Source: Liolophura sinensis (lineage: Eukaryota; Mollusca; Polyplacophora; Chitonida; Chitonidae). From it: DNA of 64,000 nt. The notes under the pieces were generated by a model. It was not told the origin of the DNA. It made no database searches and was given only the letters and a program-made list of their open reading frames with translations. Position 1 is the first letter of the stretch; the number at the start of each line of letters is the position of its first letter. The stretch is taken from NCBI RefSeq assembly GCF_032854445.1, contig NC_088300.1:80716101-80780100 (forward strand). The letters run 5' to 3'. A program made the position numbers and the translations under genes. Shown piece after piece: positions 35,729-46,734 of this stretch.

Positions 35729-36931
35729 GGCATTGTCATTGATAGCAAAATCTTTGTCTCATATAAAAATAGTGTATTGAAATGTAAGCAGCTGCAAAAT
35801 TATTCAAAGACAACTGAAATATTTCATGATGGAATGAACAATTGTGCTTAAGACATTCTTGATGAAGTAAAGTTGGTCAGGCGGTTTCAGACATACCTAA
35901 AGTAAAATCCAAGGGGAAAGTACTCTTCCCACTGTTCTGTACGCATCAAGGGGGACAACTTTGCTAATGGTTTTCATCTCCGTTACTGCCTCACAAACCA
36001 TTCCTGCAGAAAACGCTGTTAACTGTAACCCGGGACAGTTTCAGTATCAGTAGTCTTATTTGAGATTTAGATAACACAGAAATAGTTGACTTCAAGAAAA
36101 CAACAAGGATTTACACACAATTTGAGAGCAAGGGTAATTACATTTAATTTTCCCCTGAATCTCAAAATATGATTGCATATGCTTGACACATTAACAAAAA
36201 CACATGCAAACACAGTTGTATGCTGGTCAGCAGTTGTTCACCAACGTTCAGATTTGTCCGTCAGAGGAAAATCCCTGATATTAAAGTTTTGATATTTCCA
36301 GGGCTTGTCATTCAACCAAAATTCATGTCCAATTCTGCCAATATTATCTTGTTTTTTACTGCCTAAATGTGTAAATCAGACATTTTTTGGACAAAGCATA
36401 CAGGATATATATCAGAATAGACAAATGCGGCCAATGTTTTCAACAAAAAATAGTGATAAACTTTGAATCAGTTCATGGAACTGTAGTTCTCTTTTGTTTC
36501 TAAGTACATCTATTCAGTGATTTAAACACCTGAACCTTTTATCAGTCATTCTCTGCTTAAAACAGCAACACCCGAGGAAGACAAGTCACTGTCAGCATTT
36601 GACAAGTGGTAGTAGTGCCATAGGTGATAAGAGCGACTGGACAGTGTGTACATCAGTAAGGCATGACAAGGCAATGTCTCATACAATGGTTGTGTCCATC
36701 TTAGCCTCACTATTTTGACCTTACACTGATTATTGCTTGTACTTTGTGTAAAGTCACAAAAGCACTCAGTTTCTTCTGAAATCCTCACATATCTGGTCCA
36801 AAATTGAGCACAGCCTCTCTTGCTCTTGGCCAGGTCTGGCTCCAAGGATTGTGTGTGTCTCTTCTCTTCACAGTGTGTATCTCCCCCAGGCCTGTGTCTC
36901 CCCAAGCCTCTTGCATCAGCAAACATGTCCC
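35729..36931 (-). other. Predicted 3' UTR of gene 2, no other gene seen
   Basis: AT-rich and without repeats. The - strand frame at 36546-37013 is open but overlaps the better-supported last exon in another frame, so I do not call it. Confidence 0.4.
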
Positions 36932-37092
36932 TCATGTAGTGGAGGATGCAGTTGACCTCTCCTCTGCAGCTTTCTTGTACTCTGCAGCTAATTCTGGGTT
37001 TTCCTGAGCCCATCTCTCAGGGGTGTTCACTTCTAACCAGTTTGAATCCTTTATCTGCTGCTTCAGGGCGCTCAACAGGCCTTCCAAAGAAC
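36932..37092 (-). CDS. Gene 2 last exon
   Basis: 161 nt from acceptor GATACAG to TGA. With one base carried over it reads GSLEGLLSALKQQIKDSNWL, then EVNTPERWAQENPELAAEYK and KAAEERSTASSTT. Amphipathic helices are likely (LLSALKQQI, AAEYKKAAEE). Phase 1 fits every donor of the upstream repeat (GCA G or TCA G). No domain is recognised. Confidence 0.6.
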
Positions 37093-39376
37093 CTGTATCA
37101 GAAAACATAGTCATAATTAGTTTGAATTTGAGTAATTCTTGTTTGCAGCAAAGAATTTCTCACAATGGTCCATTGCTATGATAAGAGAACACAAAATAAG
37201 CTTTATGTGTAAGTTGGTACAGATGACTAAAATCTGCAACTCATGTATTTTTATCAGATCAAATCTGACAATTTATTTCAGTCAAGGAAAAAAGACAAAT
37301 CAGCCAAAATGTGACAAATACTTGTTTTCTCTCCACATCACCTACAGCTACCCTCTCAACATCACCTACAGCTACCCTCTCACATGATGAATGGTCTTTC
37401 TAAACCTTCCCTTTTCACATGCCTGTGTTCCCCCCCCCCCCCCAACATCATCTTCAACTACCTTCTCATCTGATGAGTGAGTGTCTGAGGAGGACACAAC
37501 TTGGTTTTTCCTCAACCTTCCCTTCTCACCTGCCTCTGATCTCCCCACATCATCTACAGTTACCTTCACACCTGAAGACTGAGTGTCTGAGGAGGACATA
37601 GACTGGTCTTCCTCAACCGTCCCTTCTCACCTGCCTGTGTTCTCCCCACATCATATACGGCCACTTTCTCACCTGATGACTGAGTGTCTGAGGAGAATAC
37701 AGACTGATCTTTCTCAACATTCCCCTCTCACCTGCCTCTGCTCTCCCCACATCATCTACAGTTACCTTCTCACCTGATGACTGAGTGTCTGAGGAGAACA
37801 CAGACTGGTCTTTCTTAATCTTCCCCTCTCACCTTCTTCTGCTCTCCCCACATCTTCTACAGTTACCTTCTCACCTGATGAGTGAGTGTCCGAGGAGGAC
37901 ACAGACTGGTCATTCTCAACCTTCCCCTCTCACCAGCCTCTGCTCTCCCCACATCATCTACAGTTACCTTCTCACCTGATGACTGAGTGTCTGAGGAGAA
38001 CACAGACTGGTCATTCTCAACCTTCCCCTCTCACCTGCCTCTGCTCTCCCCACATCATCTACAGTTACCTTCTCACCTGATGACTGAGTGTCTGAGGAAA
38101 CCACAGACTGGTCTTTCTTAACCTTCCTCTCTCACCTTCTTCTGCTCTCTCCACATCATCTACAGCTACCTTCTCACCTGATGAGTGAGTGTCTGAGGAA
38201 ACCACAGACTGGTCATTCTCAACCTTTCCCTCTCACCAGCCTCTGATCCCGCCACATCATCTACAGCTACCTTCTCACCTGATGACTGAGTGTCTGAGAA
38301 CACAGACTGGTCATTCTCAACCTTCCCTTCTCACCAGCTTCTGCATCATCTACAGTTACCTTCTCACCTGATGACTGAGTGTCTGAGGAAACCACAGACT
38401 GGTCTTTCTTAACCTTCCCCTCTCACCTTCTTCTGCTCTCTCCACATCATCTACAGCTACCTTCTCACCTGATGACTGAGTGTCTGAGGAAACCACAGGC
38501 TGGTCATTCTCAACCTTTCCCTCTCACCAGCCTCTGATCCCGCCACATCATCTACAGCTACCTTCTCACCTGATCACTGGGTGTCTGAGGAGGACACAGA
38601 CTGGTCTTTCTCAACCTTCCCTTCTCACCAGCTTCTGCATCATCTACAGTTACCTTCTCACCTGATGACTGAGTGTCTGAGGAGGACACAGACTGGTCAT
38701 TCTCAACCTTTCCCTCACCAGCCTCTGCTCTCCCCACATCATCTACAGCTACCTTCTCACCTGATGAGTGAGTGTCTGAGGAGAACACAGACTGGTCATT
38801 CTCAACCTTTCCCTCACCAGCCTCTGCTCTCCCCACATCATCTACAGTTACCTTCTCACCTGATGACTGAGTGTCTGAGGAGGACACAGACTGGTCTTTC
38901 TCAACCTTCCCTTCTCACCTGCCTCTGATCTCCCCACATCATCTACAGTTACCTTCTCACCTGATGACTGAGTGTCTGAGGAGAACACAGACTGGTCATT
39001 CTCAACCTTCCCTTCTCACCTGCCTCTGACCCTGCCAAATCATCTACAGCCACTTTCTCACCTGACGCCTGAGTGTCTGAGGAGGACACAGGCTGGTCTT
39101 TCTCAACCTTCCCTTCTCACCTGCCTCTGATCTCCCCACAGCATCTACAGTTACCTTCTCACCTGATGACTGAGTGTCTGAGGAGGACACAGACTGGTCT
39201 TTCTCAACCTTCCCTTCTCACCTGCCTCTGACCCTGCCAAATCATCTACAGCCACTTTCTCACCTGATGCCTGAGTGTCTGAGGAGGACACAGGCTGGTC
39301 TTTCTCCACCTTCCCTTCTCCCGCCTCGTGTCTGCTCCCCACATCAGATACCTTCTCTGACATAGTCACTAGAGCC
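36932..39376 (-). CDS. Unrecognised small gene with amplified exon-like repeat
   Basis: Two ends are firm. The 5' coding exon (39222-39376) has an acceptor TTTGTAG, then an ATG at 39363-39361, and encodes MSEKVSDVGSRHEAGEGKVE, then KDQPVSSSDTQASGEKVAVD and DLAGSEA, ending in phase 1 at donor GCA G|GTGAGA. The 3' exon (36932-37092) begins in phase 1 after GATACAG and encodes a helical tail. Between them lie about 19 copies of a ~101-bp repeat of the same coding motif (SSDTQSSGEKVTVDD). The minimal spliced product is about 100 residues: acidic, Ser/Gly/Glu-rich and then helical. I do not recognise the family. Any number of 57-nt repeat exons could be inserted without changing frame. Confidence 0.55.
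37093..37400 (-). other. Gene 2 intron between last exon and repeat array
   Basis: Unique AT-rich sequence, with a short duplicated CATCACCTACAGCTACCCTCTCA at 37335-37382. No exon is seen. Confidence 0.45.
37400..39345 (-). repeat. ~101-bp (and 96-bp) repeat containing a 57-nt exon-like core, about 19 copies
   Basis: Marker positions on the + strand (GAGTGTCTGAG) recur at 37473, 37582, 37679, 37784, 37885 and so on to 39273, mostly 101 bp apart. On the - strand each unit reads GTGTCCTCCTCAG, then ACACTCAGTCATCAGGTGAG, then AGAGCAGAGGCAG and GTGAGA. Between the CCTCAG acceptor and the GCAG|GTGAGA donor lie 57 nt, phase 1/1. Units near 38690-38880 are 96 bp, have GCTGGTGAGGG instead of the donor, and read through in one frame (EAGEGKVENDQSV). 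A run of C's lies at about 37429-37443. Confidence 0.9.
39222..39376 (-). CDS. Gene 2 first coding exon
   Basis: Acceptor with a clear pyrimidine tract (TTTCTATCTCTGTGTTTGTAG), 13 nt of leader, then ATG at 39363-39361. 47 codons to EA and one base of Gly. It contains the repeat motif in its 96-bp reading-through form (EAGEGKVEKDQPVSSSDTQ). A non-coding 5' exon further right is implied. Confidence 0.55.
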
Positions 39377-40302
39377 CTACAAACACAGAGATAGAAAACA
39401 AAACAGTATAATGAACACTATCTCCAACAAACAGTGCAAAATGCAGTGATAAAAGCGTAAGTACTCCTTCCTGTTCTGTTACATGTACAAAATGCTATCA
39501 CACCTCTATATGTATTCAACATCACCATGAATCCATGAAACACATTTTCCATTACACTCTACCTTGAAAATACTGCTATATATTTCATTTATATTTTACT
39601 CATAAACTTAGCTTAAGTCACCAACTTTGTTAACAATAAGTCACATGATACAATCTTGACCTTCATACCTATATGTACTTTATCTGGACACCTGGGTACT
39701 TGCCAATGTACACATGCTTACAGGATTTACACATGCAGACACAGAGGTGAAAATATTGTCTAAATAACATGTAATACAAAGCCCCACTTTTAGGTGCTAT
39801 ATTCTGTGGACTTGGATGGTCTACATTTGCTTAGCAATTCTCATGTTTTCTATTAACAAATAACAATTTCTGGCTATCATCACACTTCTCAGCATATCAT
39901 CCATTGTTGTTTATTTTAATTTTCCTTCCATATTATTTTTCACCTCGTTGTCTGCTAGCCACTGCTCAAGGTGAGTGAAGTGATTGAATGTGCACAGTTT
40001 AGAATAGTTTAACGAAGGTGATGCAAAGATAAGACACAGCAGTTTGGCCTATGCAAGGATAAACTTGGCAACAGTCCAAAAGTTGCCGTACGGATGCATG
40101 GTGTGTTGAGGTAGTTTGTGCTGAAGTGTATGCAGACCCCAGTTTTTCCTGGCACATGACAGAGCTTTCATAAGGTCCCAAGTATACACTTGTAGTAGGA
40201 ATGAAAATGTATGAACAAACAGACGGATAGATATACAAACAGAGAGACTGACATACAACCCCAAATCAGAATACGACTGGTCATACAGGTATGAAAATAA
40301 AT
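39377..40302. other. Upstream region of gene 2, no gene seen
   Basis: Unique AT-rich sequence. It probably holds the 5' intron of gene 2. Open stretches at 39999-40264 are fortuitous. Confidence 0.4.
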
Positions 40303-40555
40303 GATTTATTTATCTGATTGGTGTTTTACACTGTACTGAAGAATATTTTACTTATACCACACCTACACTGTAGTGGGAGGAAACCGGGGACAGCCCAGGG
40401 GAAACCCACAAACCTCCACACGTTGCGCCAGACCTTCCCACGTACCACTTGAGAGGAAGCTGGGTTTGAACTCACAGTGATGACACTGGTGACAGGCTCC
40501 TGGGTCATTGTGCTGCACTAGCACTGTAACCACCAGGCCACAGAGGCTACAGGTA
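40303..40555 (-). mobile_element. tRNA-derived SINE, near full length
   Basis: On the - strand the element starts with a tRNA-like head: an A box-like TGGCCTGGTGGTTA and, about 60 bp later, a B box-like GAGTTCAAACCC. A conserved middle (GGGTTTCCCCTGGGCTGTCC, CGGTTTCCTCCCACTA) and a tail of ATAAATAAAT follow. Related copies are at 43460-43755 and 62598-62715. I recall this element type as widespread in molluscs, but the family name was not verified. Confidence 0.8.
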
Positions 40556-42276
40556 TGAAAATGAAGCAACAACGTTTAACTTCAAGCAATAACATTAACG
40601 GTTACATACTGAATAACAGGACACACAGCTACCAAATCCAAGAATGGTACCACTGACTAGTGCCTTCTACAGTTCATCAGAATTTCGTCGACAATTACGA
40701 TTTGGCAGAAGTACAAAAACCATGAACAGAGTAATCCATGACAGTTATAAAGACAAGGTTAAGTGCATGTTCATTGTGAAAAGCCGTTGTGTAAATGAAC
40801 TGAAGTCACTCTGCCAGGTTACACAATCCTCAACTTTACAAACCTGAACAATACAAACCCCACACGGGAATTAGGACACGAAAACTGGGCCATCTATGAC
40901 CCACGTGGTCGACAGCGATGATATTATCTTATCGTTCCCTGTCCCACTGTTTTCAGCCAATTGTTTGCAATGGAGATGGATAATAAAATGAGTTATTAGA
41001 ATACAATGGGAACCACTAACCAAAATTGTGTTAAAACGCCCTTAGCAGTTACTGACTTCTTGGCAACGGTAACTCACACTGCGTGCTTCGCTCACCTCAG
41101 CCGGTAGGTGGCGCTGTACAACACACTTATGACTCAAAAGCACACCAGAACCGGGCCGATAGGGCCTACCAGTGCGTTCTCAGCAACTCTGTAGGCACGC
41201 CTGAAGGGCTTTACAGAGATTTTTGTCCAAAAATTAGCGAAAAAATCCATATGCACTAATCCAATCAAATTCTCAAAATTATCAAATTATTGCCTTTCAG
41301 TAGGCCCTATATATTGTCATTAATGGGGCCAAGCAGACTCACAGGCCTACACGTACACACATAGGGCCTACCTACACAAGTCACTGTGGATGTCATACAT
41401 GAATTACACAATTTGTGTACTGCCGGTACACAAAATAATGTGGATGTGCATTTTTACCACTACAGTGCTGTGTATCACTAGTACATGGTAGTGTTTATAG
41501 AGTAGGAAAGTTATCCCAAGTCGCCAAGTAGGCCTTGTGGTACGAACACTTTTGGGATCCGGGAATGCAACTATTATACTCCGAACCTTTTAGAAAATGT
41601 CAAATTGGTTCATGAGATGAATTTTTCGTCCTTTGAAATGTTTTATTTAATATTCACATAGTCGTTGGTTTTAGCGCCCGGAATTTAATGATGTAAATCA
41701 AATAAATGCAATCTTGAGCAAGTTGTAACAACATGCATCAAAATGTACAGCATGTAGGCCTACATCATAAAACAACTAGCCCAACATGCACGACAGTCAT
41801 CCGTGGCCTAATGGTTAGCTAATATCGGGTGGGCATAAAAAATGGGCCGTACTTTGATGCTGCATTGCTCCATTATCCTTTGTTCAAACCCTTTCAAGCT
41901 TAGGACAAATGGCATAATTTTGTTAACATCCTGACCAATTTTCAAGGTAATAGCTTGAGTAGTCTGGTTAAAGATACTGTGTCTGGAGAAGATGCAGTTA
42001 TATCAGAGGATCATTACGTTTCATGGCGTATAAACCGAAATGTTGATTAAAGGTGAGATTTTGGCTTATGTGAATCATGTATTCGTGACCTAAAGGAAAT
42101 GGGGTGCAGGCCTATTTACTGTGGCCAGTGACGCTAGAAATACGCAAATGGAAACACATGGATGGTAGAATCAATTCATAATTAAACAAGAGTCTTAAAA
42201 CGCGTCATACTGACTTCGTTGCCGAAAGAATTATTATTGATTCAAGTTGTGCGGTTTGTGAAAGAGGACCACATAT
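40556..42276. other. Intergenic, candidate promoter zone of gene 2
   Basis: No gene seen. A modestly GC-richer patch at about 41030-41220 carries the CTCF-like motif and could hold the gene 2 start. This is inference only. Confidence 0.35.
41099..41115 (+). promoter_or_regulatory. CTCF-like motif
   Basis: AGCCGGTAGGTGGCGCT fits the CTCF core on the + strand. Sequence match only. Confidence 0.4.
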
Positions 42277-43040
42277 GTTGGTGTTATGTGAACAACTGCC
42301 GTCAGCTTCTAAATTTAGCTTGCCACTGTTTACATATCCTGAGTTCAGGGCCTGCTGTCTGCCTCTGCCTTAGAATGTTCCAGAATACGCTCAGTTCGGG
42401 GCCTGTTTGTTTACAACAAGTGTTGAAGAATTTTCTTATTCTAGAAAATTCCACCAGTCTATATAAGACCTATGAAAGCAGGTCAAAGGAGAAAAGAGAA
42501 TTATTGAGAGTTTTGGATGCTTTCGCTGTGTGTTACTTTAGTGGGCCTTTTGTGCTGAATTTTGGTGTCTTTATAGCCTCTGGCTTTGTTATATCATATC
42601 TCCACCGAGCACTTGTTCAGTCTGAACTTGTATATTTAATTTGTGCTCTTGTGTACACAGTGCTTATTAGTACACGGACCCTGTCTGTGGAATTTTGTGT
42701 ATATTTCGTCATACACTCAGTTATACTGTGGATTTTCCCTCTTATATGTGCATTTATGCCTGTATGGTTTTTAGCATTGTGGAATATATGCGTCCGTTTG
42801 GACTTGACACCGTTGTACATGTAAGTACTTTAGTATTTGTATAGATACTGCTATCCTTTCTTGTTAAACTTAAATACTTTAGTATTTGTAAAAGTCTTGT
42901 TATCTGTTCTTGTTAAACCTAATAAATTGTTGTAAAATAAAATCTGCTGGTTTTGGTTACTTTTTTGTGCGGCTAAACTGTCGTGTATTTCGAACAAGCC
43001 GTCTCTTTATAATGCAGACAGTTTGGGTCGTAACAGTTGG
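42277..43040 (+). mobile_element. Solo LTR with 5-bp target-site duplication
   Basis: The LTR spans 42282-43035 (754 bp). It starts TGTTATG and ends CGTAACA, inverted termini matching 6 of 7 and of TG...CA form. The five bases on each side are identical, GTTGG (42277-42281 and 43036-43040). Inside are a TATA-like TATATAAG at 42460, AATAAA at 42921 and 42936, and a duplicated TACTTTAGTATTTGTA. The 201-codon frame at 42219-42824 overlaps it and is probably not a gene. No internal retroelement genes remain. Confidence 0.8.
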
Positions 43041-43459
43041 CAACAAAGGTAGGTAGTTTCATTTTCAATAATCCGGACCGTTTCTGAATAGAAAAACATA
43101 AAAAGCGAGCCTTAAGAATGGCGTTGTCTTGTCAGTTTGGAAGTTTTCAGATTGGCGTAAATGTTTAACGTGAAGCATGTTTGTCATGTATCTACAGGGA
43201 CCTGATCTGACATCCCTGTATGCATATGTCACACGGAATTATTCAGGATTAAGCTGCTTCCATTCACGTTACAAGAACTTCATCTTAATACAGATAGAAG
43301 ACCACGCAGCTCATTGTCCTACACACAAGCTGTTGTAGCTTCTTTAAGCTCTTTAAGAAACATATGACTGAACCAACCTAACGTGGCCACTGTGGTCTGG
43401 GTAAGCCATATATGGGCCTCTCATTTTCTCACAGAACCCCTTCCTCTGTCAGCCTCTTA
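43041..43459. other. Intergenic, nothing seen
   Basis: Unique sequence between the solo LTR and the second SINE copy. No feature is supported. Confidence 0.4.
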
Positions 43460-43755
43460 CCAATACGATCGCTGTGAGCTCATGCTGGCCTCCTCTCTTG
43501 TCGTGCGTCACGTACGTCGGAAGGTCTACAAGCATAATGCGGACGGTTGTCGGTTTCCCGCAGGTCTGTCCGATTTCCTCCCACCATATAACGCTGGTTT
43601 CCCCCGGTCTGCCCGTCTTCCTCTCACCATAACGCTGGTTTCCCCCAGGTCTGCCCGGTTTCCTCCAACCATAACGCTGGACGGTCTGGTATAAGTGAAC
43701 TATTCTTGAGTAATGGTACTGCGTAAAACGCCAATAAAATAAATAAATAAATAAA
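43460..43755 (+). mobile_element. SINE copy, 5' truncated, with internal triplication
   Basis: Same family as 40303-40555, opposite orientation. The head is lost; it begins near the B-box region (CGCTGTGAGCTC) and ends in ATAAATAAATAAAT. The module ATAACGCTGGTTTCCCCC is present about three times (43590-43680) where the other copy has one. Confidence 0.75.
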
Positions 43756-44520
43756 TCTCTCAGCAACAGACATGGTTCTACAGCATGACATAAATGTAAG
43801 TTTTGTCATGTCATTCTTCTAGAGTGTGAAATAATCCTCTGTGGTGCGTAAAACAAAAGTCAGATAAATACACGTATCTTAACAACTATATCAAAGACCA
43901 GGAACATCAGGTGTTGCAGAGGTTTCTGGGTATGAACTCACTTCGTCCACTACCTCCGTGACATAAGTCTTACAAACTGACTGGAATGGGTGAATGGAAG
44001 AACAAAAACAATGTCCAAATTGGTGAATTAATACTGTCAGTTTATTAATACTGAACTCAGGTGCGTGTATGATACAACGATTAATGTGTGAGGATAATGA
44101 ATGAAAATCAGTTAAAACAAATCCAGGTAAGCTGTGGCCTCATGGTGGCAGAGATTACATATAAGTAGGTTACATCGTTATCTTGTTACCTGTAACAATA
44201 TGCTTAATCCACATCCAAGGTTGTCGTGCCCACATAGACAACTCTTATCCTGTCCACTGACACACAGAGACGCGCATGCACACAGCGCACATCCGGGTAC
44301 CACTAACGGTAAAACTTAAGCTTGAAGCCCCAGGTATAAACACACGTGTTATTTTGTACGAAGTGTGCATGCAAGGTAAGTTGGGGAAAATGCAAATTAA
44401 GTAAATAAATTCTCAGTGTTAAATAAAAACCTTTCCCCAATCCACAAATTTTAGCTCTAAATATAAAATCAAAATCTCCTCCAAGTTTTAAAATTATATC
44501 AAGACGACTAAATTCGTCCA
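43756..44520. other. Intergenic, nothing seen
   Basis: Unique AT-rich sequence with no supported feature. Confidence 0.4.
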
Positions 44521-44523
44521 ATA

Positions 44524-45580
44524 CAAAATTTCTCACCGAAGACCAAAATCTTGAGGGACGGACAAAAGCCCCGGCGGACAAAAATCCCGCGGACAAAAGC
44601 CATGCCGACAAAAACCTGCGGCGGACATCAGTATTAAGTGTATGTGGTAAATGGCATAAGTTGTTGGCTTGTTTGAGAAAAGTAGAAACATTCTCCCCGA
44701 ACTGACGTTTCAGATTTTAATACATGGTTGCAATCAACAGAACCTCTTCTTATTCGTTTAATCTTATTGTAATTCAAACCGTTTTTGACGACATCGTAAA
44801 AAAAGAGATATATGTCTCAGCGGTATACAGAATGCTCGACCTCCATGCCAGACTTAACTGAACACTAAAGAAATCTACAAGTATGGTAAACAATTTCAAT
44901 AAACTATATATATCTATATTGTTCCTATCGGAAATATAATGTTAGATTGCAATTGCTTGTAGCAGAGATGGTTTTAACCTCAGAAACAAAACGTGCCTGT
45001 TTCGATCTTTCCGAGTGTAGATGTTTTTTTATTCTTTTTAAGGGTATTCAAAAACAATGTGTTTCTTGCATAGAAATGCATAAGATGCCTGCCAACCGAT
45101 TCAAAATGCATACCTTACGGCAGCCGTGAGGTGATGCTGTAAATTGTATTAAGTTATAACCTGTATAACAATCTGAAATATATCAGCCAATTAAATTAAG
45201 TATAGTGGTACTAGTAGAATAATGTTACATTTTGCTCGACAGAAAGTATTCCATAATAATATTAGATACATCAGCGAAAGCAATTTTGGCGATATTGTTT
45301 TGAAAACGTAGGTGTACAACGCTTATGAGAGGAAAGCTGCTGAACCCGAGTGAGAGACAGGAGTACGCTTTGATGACAAATTTGTAGATGGAAAACAAAG
45401 TCACACTATACATGTATATGGATTCCCATCAACAAATATTCGATATCAAGCTTGTTACACTGTCGAATATGTTTTGCTGGTTAATTAAGACGAAGAGCTT
45501 TTGTCCGATGGGGTTTTTGTCCGCGGGTTTTTTTGTCCGCCGGGACTTTTGTCCTGGATTCCAAAATTTTATACCAAGAC
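44524..45580. mobile_element. Candidate non-autonomous element with GGACAAAA-type inverted termini
   Basis: The left end (44550-44618) has GGACAAAAGCCCCGGCGGAC, then AAAATCCCGCGGACAAAAGC. The right end (45497-45560), read on the other strand, has GGACAAAAGTCCCGGCGGAC, then AAAAAAACCCGCGGACAAAA. The ~60-bp inverted ends enclose about 880 bp of unrelated AT-rich DNA without a transposase frame. Family and target-site duplication are not determined. Confidence 0.55.
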
Positions 45581-46427
45581 CAAGATAAAGCTTTGTTAAA
45601 GACGCCTCTGACTTCACTTTTCTGGCTGCATTTGACTATTCAAGACACACCAGATCTCATTGACTGATGACCTGATGTTTTGGCACCCCCACATTGTGTC
45701 GAGGAAGAATATATAGAATCATGTAGACCGACTGACCGACAGCCGTACAGTTTGGAGTTTCCGTTCCGGAATGAAAATTTGGCTTAGATGAGATCTTGTA
45801 AATTCTTTCATATTTTGAATGAAATGTTTGTTTTGGATGAAATTTTTTGTTTTGACATGAAATATTTGTTTTGGATGAAATTTTGTCTGTTGACATGAAG
45901 CGTTTCTTTTGTATGAAATTTACCTTTATTTGAATGTGCAATTTGACCCTTAGTGGAGAACCGCGTCTAATTCGGATGTCATGTTCAGTCTGTAACAGGC
46001 CTATGTACGTACAGAGTACATGCATGCATTGGGGATATACAGTCACAAGACTGGGCATGCCCTGATACCGTACATAGGAAATATCCGGTGACCATACGGT
46101 AAGGAATCTACAGCAATGTCATATAGCTGTGATCTGATATACACAACATGCAACGTGATTTGCCTGATGATCTACTCCGGCTAATATATATTATTATTAC
46201 CTGGGTTAACAGTAGTGTATTATCATTCCGGTACACCAAATTGTACACCAAGTGTATGTTTTATCAGAAATACTAGGGAAAAGAAATCCCCCTTTTCTAC
46301 GTCTGTGGATGGATATGATTTTATGGCTGGCCTATAGAATAACGGATGTGACGTCATTCAAAAAGAAGTCAACTCTTTTATATCAAAAGGACTGACAAAT
46401 CAGTGTGAAGTGCTTGTGAGGTTAAAG
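45581..46427. other. Intergenic, nothing firm
   Basis: A few short direct repeats (TTGTTTTGGATGAAATTTT near 45825-45890). No gene is supported. Confidence 0.4.
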
Positions 46428-46545
46428 TACCGTACAAGAAGGTTTACTAAGTAAACATTTATGGGGCGATGGACTTGTATGAGATTATCATCAAATCCGC
46501 CTCGCTTTTAGTCCTTCTTTTCCAGTATAGGTCGCTGCCCTCTCT
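46428..46545 (+). repeat. Left arm of a ~115-bp inverted repeat pair
   Basis: Reverse complement of 48236-48370. Shared stretches include GGATTTGATGATAATCTCAT, ACAAGTCCATCGCC and GCGACCTATACTGGAAAAGA. The arms face each other across a 43-bp minisatellite. Confidence 0.85.
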
Positions 46546-46734
46546 TCTGTTGAACTGTTTTGTTTTTCCAGAGGAGGCTTTCCCCCAAATTATCTCACCG
46601 AGCCTCTTGAAAAAGCCTGCAGTTAAATAAATGAATATTTTCTTCAGATTAATGTGGTTTGTTGAGACAAAATACCACCATTAACAAATCATATTTAGTT
46701 ACATGGATAAAAATGGGTGAAGCAACGGATGAAG

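Noticed and set aside
36546-37013. 155-codon - strand frame
   Set aside because: Overlaps gene 2's last exon in another frame. The 36932-37092 frame has the better acceptor, correct phase and a protein-like helical composition.
41055-41070. RFX X-box (GGCAACGGTAAC)
   Set aside because: Two half-sites in direct rather than inverted orientation; not a proper X-box.
42219-42824. 201-codon hydrophobic + strand frame
   Set aside because: Overlaps the solo LTR and its TATA-like box; no domain; composition looks like AT-rich chance translation.
43031-43055. Retrotransposon primer-binding site after the LTR (TTGGCAACAAAGG)
   Set aside because: The five bases after the LTR repeat those before it, so they are better explained as target-site duplication of a solo LTR; no internal region follows.
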